Assembly (NCBI GenBank): GCA_030141605.1
Contig: JAQGDQ010000160.1
Span: 1 to 62,000, forward strand
Length of the DNA stretch: 62,000 bases
Reading direction: 5' to 3'
From: Tubiluchus corallicola
Taxonomy: Eukaryota > Priapulida > Priapulimorpha > Priapulimorphida > Tubiluchidae
Positions 58,101-62,000 of the stretch are shown here, in pieces. Numbering within the stretch: the first letter of the stretch is position 1; each line of letters begins with the position of its first letter. The translations under genes and the position numbers were made by a program. The notes under the pieces were generated by a model. It was given only the letters and a program-made list of their open reading frames with translations. It did no database searches and had not been told where the DNA came from.

Positions 58101-60404
58101 CCCACTACATAACACAGGCCGCTTTCAACCACCTTTCTCACGTCACCCACTGCTGTACTCACTACACTGTTTGTTAAGTATCTGCAGTACACGCCACAGA
58201 TGCAGCCTGAATTATTTGACATTATTATCGGTGGATGGTCAAGCCATGTTATTTGTCAATGACTCAGATTAGCATGATACGGGTGCACTTTGATGATACA
58301 TGCAACATAACAAAATATATCACGATGCATCGATGTATTGTCACATGCCTAAACTGTGTTCTTCCTAATAGCTAAGCTCTCAAAATTTGCTTATGGCAGC
58401 AAACCGTATGGTAAAGGGAGCACACAGATTCATGAAGGCATATAATCTATAAGCCTAATACAATTTAGGAATTCACTGCTTGTAAATGGACAGCCAATCG
58501 CAAATGCTTTCTAACCAAGAAAAATGTAAACTGTCCACATTGAATTGGCTACAACAAAAAATATCACTGAAAGAACAATGAAGTTAGTAACAATATAAGA
58601 CAATGAAGAGGAGGAGGATCTGGGTATAAAATTTACAGAAGTTGCACATATTGCTGAAAAAGTGAAAAAACAACTGCTAGGTACGATTAGAAAAATTTCA
58701 GTAGTAGATCCACTGAAGTAATTGCTCCAAATATACATGTACATTGCCAGTTTGGAGTCCTCACTTTTCAGGATTAAGAGAGCAAATTGATTTAGGGGAT
58801 ACGAAGGCAAGCAACGAAACTACATGCAATCTGTGAAACTTGCACGTTGTAAGAGGTTGCAGAAACTAAAATTACACATGCTAGCAATCTGATGTATTGG
58901 AGGAGACTTGTCACAAATACACATGTGATTGTAGCAACAGAGAGTAGATTTTTGTTACTTGCTGATTACCTAACGTGGAATGAATACAATTAATGAGTTA
59001 TTAGCATTTTAAGACGTCAATGATTTATACGTTAAAGTTTCTGCACTGATTAATAGCAATCGTTTTACTTGTGCCTCTGGCAGTATTTTTGCAGATTCTC
59101 TGCATTCTGTAGTGTTTCACTGTTGCTGTAATTTACATTGCTTGAAAACTTTTAAATTGTTAATTACCTTATCTAAGAATACCTTATCCAAAGAAATAAG
59201 GACCTAGATCATAACTATATATTAAACGGTCCTCTCTCATACGCCTTTTGAAACTGTCAACTGATGAAGCACTGATGGTTGATGATATAAGATTATTGTT
59301 TCAATGCTGAGTGGATTTTATGAAATTGTTCTATTCCTGAAGTTTTACCATGAACATAAAACCATGGTATTGATTCGCAATCTATAGCAGACTGCACTCT
59401 ACACACCTTGTTTAGAAAATTATTACAATATAACAATTATAGTACAACGGTGTTTACCAGCGTCAGTAAATGCCCCTTTTACTGTAAATTGACTCACTGA
59501 GAAATTGGCGACTTTCAAACACAAATTGAAATGGGTTTGTTGGGCGACGAGTAACCCACTAGCCGAAGTAGGACAATTGGCGTACATGGGCTAGCCGAAG
59601 TATGACACGTCGTACATGGGCTGCCCAAGTAGGACACTAGAGACAGGCCACAAATTGAGTCATTAACCGTACTGGCAGCACTCGATCTCCTTGTTTATTT
59701 AATAATAATAATTGACAACGTCAGAAATGTTGAATAATTTATTATACATCTGATAAAATAAAAGAATCTTATTTTGAGTTAGTAAAATGACCAATATTAA
59801 ATTTGGCTTCGATATTAATGTTTTGAAGTGAAATAAGCCCACTTCTTAGGTGATTCCAACATTTGCTTAAGGTATATCATTTTTATTTTTTCTCGCTTCA
59901 CAGACAGGTGATCCGTTTCACTACCTCTTGGACAAATAATTGTTTTCTACTAAGTAAACAGGCTAGCGAGCTATGTCAGTATGTGCCCTACATAGTTTCT
60001 CTCTTTAAAGCATTAGCTATTCAGTTTAATGTTATGATGATGTTAATGGAGCTAATAATGATGATATTATTGTAAAAAACACATTGTAAATTGTCAAGGA
60101 CTATCCATCATTATTATCAAGTTATCTTTTCTAAAACAAATTTAGTTTTAGTTTTTACGTTTCATTATGTCATAATTCTCGACAGAAATGTCCTACTTGG
60201 GCTGCCCATGTAAGACACTGGTTTTCCGCAAATTTAGCACATGCGTTTTACCGGAAGTGTCCTACTTCGGCTAGTGGGTTACTCGGCGCCCTACAGCGTT
60301 TCTTCGAATACCATAAAAACTTATAAAAGCAATTAACAAATTCGCATTCTTTTTCTTATATTATTCACGTTCCAGAGATGAAGTAACTACGAAAAAACAC
60401 TTAC
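55186..60404. other. Probable MAX 5' UTR intron (5.2 kb)
   Basis: Between the acceptor at 55186 and a gtaagtg donor at 60404-60398 (- strand). AT-rich; holds the element at 59538-60295. A 141-codon open frame at 56457-56882 lacks an ATG start and any recognisable domain. Confidence 0.5.
59538..60295. mobile_element. Non-autonomous DNA element, 38-bp TIRs (758 bp)
   Basis: The left end (59538-59575) and the reverse complement of the right end (60258-60295) agree at 36 of 38 positions; both contain cgagtaacccactagccgaa followed by gtaggaca. A second inverted pair lies inside (gggctgcccaagtaggacac at about 59619 against gtcctacttgggctgccca at 60190). No coding frame and no clear target duplication. 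Superfamily not assigned. Confidence 0.85.
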
Positions 60405-60528
60405 CAGAGCGTACTTCATGCAGTATATGCGCTTGATACTGATACAGCAACAAAGCTACATTCACAAAATTTTCCAGAAAATCACAAATAACCGCTTTCA
60501 TAAAGGTGAAAATGGCGACTGTTAAGAT

Positions 60529-60534
60529 CACGTG
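60529..60534. promoter_or_regulatory. Canonical E-box CACGTG
   Basis: Perfect CACGTG, the MYC/MAX-type site, about 40 bases downstream of the ETS/YY1 composite in the presumed MAX promoter region. Confidence 0.6.
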
Positions 60535-60570
60535 ACTACCACGCGTCTTGCTGCCCTTAGCATCGATCAT

Positions 60571-60582
60571 GCCATCTTCCGG
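60571..60582 (-). promoter_or_regulatory. ETS + YY1 composite core-promoter motif
   Basis: Reads CCGGAAGATGGC on the - strand: an ETS core (CCGGAA) overlapping AAGATGGC (YY1). Typical of TATA-less housekeeping promoters in animals, where it sits near the start of transcription. Confidence 0.55.
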
Positions 60583-60599
60583 CTGGTTAACAAAATAGA

Positions 60600-62000
60600 A
60601 ATAGCTGTTTGACTGTTACAATAATGTCACTTACCAGAACAAGTTATCAAAAATAAAAATTAAATAAATAAAACAGAATAAAATAAAATGAAAAATGCAC
60701 GATTTAAATATCATTATAAACTTTCATTTTGCTGTTTCTTCAACTTTTTTCTGTAATTCTCTAGTCTAAATTAGGCAATTATGTTGCGCATTGGACCCTG
60801 TTATCACAGAATTATTGCAATTTACGGTGATTACATTTTATACTCGCCAAAATCTTTATTTCCTCCCTCTCTCTTTCTCTCACTCCCTCTCTCTCTCTTC
60901 CCTCCCACTCTCTCTTGCACAAAGTTTGAAGTGTTATCAACAACAAATAATGAGAATGCATAAAATTACTTTCAACAACTGCTATTAAGACTCGATTTAT
61001 TATTAGAAAACACAACGACAACTGCTTTACCAAGAACTAAAATTTATGGTACAAACTGTATAAAGATGCTACATTATCAATGTTTTATTCAGATGTAAAA
61101 TTATTATTCAGATTTTTTATCTCATGGTTGGCCTCAAACCATCAAGGGAAGTAATTTACATGATTAACTTTTATATATACAATCAAAATTGCAAGCCAAG
61201 GCAAAACTCACAATTTAGAAAAAACTTAAAAAATAGATTTGGCGAGAAGCTTCGATCAATGTTTGTTGTTGTTTTTTCATTGTGTCATTAAGTTGTGAAC
61301 AAAATCTTTATAAGGCTTCGGTTTAGCTCAATACAATACAATTATTACATTTTAGGTCCCGTCTAATTAACGAAAATGTAGCAAATTGCAGAACATAAAG
61401 AAGATGCTTATCACATGTGACAGAATCACCTGTTTAATGAAGCTTTGACTATCCATTACAATACAGCTGTTAACATTATGCCACTGTCTATTTTTAATCT
61501 TTTTTACAATTTTTGTTTTGCCCCACACATTTAAAAAATGAAAATTTTATAACTTTCCTGATCATTGTACTGTAATTGACAGATCTAGTAAAATATTTAC
61601 GTAATATACACTCAGTAAAATAATACCTTCTCCGTTCTACTAAATCAATAATAAGATCTTCTACATTATTTAGGGCATGCAAAAATACGTGTCAAAATAA
61701 AATATAAATATCAAGTAAAACGAGTAAATTTAGGGACATAATACATACAGTGAAAGTACAGCCAATAAAAAACAACACAAAACATTAAAGGACGATGCAG
61801 CAAACTGATTATCTGCTGTCTTACTATTATTCAGCCATTTACAGTGACTGCACATCTGGTACTACTGAAGCCCACCATACTTAACAAACTACACCTGTTT
61901 ACAATAACAATGGTTAGTTATTACTGAAAAGTACACAGCTAACTTGCACAAACTTAAATTATCTCACAAAACCTTTTCCCCACAAACTCGGCATTTTCAC
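60600..62000. other. Upstream flank, no gene recognised
   Basis: AT-rich, with a polypyrimidine tract at 60858-60917. Short open frames only, none with a recognisable domain or splice-consistent neighbours. Confidence 0.55.
60858..60917 (+). repeat. CT-rich tract
   Basis: About 60 bases of almost pure C and T (ctctctctt-type units); GA-rich on the - strand. Confidence 0.9.

Larger units (their letters stand above)
60405..60585 (-). other. MAX: Probable untranslated first exon and promoter region of MAX
   Basis: On the - strand a CCGGAAGATGGC composite (ETS plus YY1, 60582-60571) is followed by CACGTG (60534-60529), a GCCATTTT YY1-like site and a strong gtaagtg donor after 60405. Short upstream ORFs lie inside; one, starting ATGATCGATG, would stop just after splicing to 55185. 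Linkage to MAX is inferred from orientation and splice sites only. Confidence 0.5.

Noticed and set aside
59863-60075. 70-codon frame inside the 59538-60295 element
   Set aside because: Short, without domain; too small for a transposase.

Overview
This is nuclear DNA from an animal. The evidence is spliced metazoan-type genes with GT-AG introns up to 12.6 kb, an RBBP6 with the DWNN + zinc knuckle + RING order, a MAX bHLH-Zip factor, an SLC26 transporter, and many non-autonomous DNA transposons. The DNA is AT-rich. The proteins are close to vertebrate ones in their domains, but intron layout and repeats suggest an invertebrate. I cannot name the lineage from sequence alone.

Layout. (1) 1-7402, + strand: the 3' part of an SLC26 anion exchanger, 12 exons that join in frame to about 489 residues, covering the later membrane segments and the STAS domain; the 5' part lies outside the window. 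(2) 7403-10381: 3' flank with a GAT-rich repeat and two abutting copies of one mobile element. (3) 10382-19751, + strand: a METTL27-like SAM-dependent methyltransferase with two alternative, homologous first coding exons (10382-10552 and 14118-14213), both in phase with the common exon 2. (4) 19752-22625: convergent 3' flanks with a (TA)n tract. (5) 50836-22626, - strand: complete RBBP6 coding region, 14 coding exons, 2344 codons, with a 4.84 kb last exon for an SR/RD/KE-rich tail and a 12.6 kb intron just after the DWNN exons. (6) 55167-54670, - strand: MAX, with the whole coding region in one exon. A splice acceptor lies 18 nt before its ATG, and a likely untranslated first exon with ETS/YY1 and CACGTG sites lies near 60405-60585. 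(7) 60600-62000: no gene recognised.

Mobile DNA is the main accessory content. It includes a decayed Tc1/IS630-type transposon in the large RBBP6 intron (43905-45868), two hAT-like MITEs with visible 8-bp target duplications (27567-28233 and 35657-36291), a 38-bp-TIR element next to the MAX promoter (59538-60295), several foldbacks, two 5S-rRNA-like SINE fragments, and one clear LINE C-terminal relic.

The genes do not form a pathway. RBBP6 (mRNA 3' processing and ubiquitin ligase) and MAX (partner of MYC/MXD factors) are both growth-linked nuclear proteins in tandem on the same strand, but no joint regulation can be claimed. I see no convincing new multi-gene system. The most interesting items are the duplicated METTL27 first exons, the single-exon MAX with its distant E-box promoter, the motif-dense ends of the IS630-type element, and the intronic duplication inside RBBP6.
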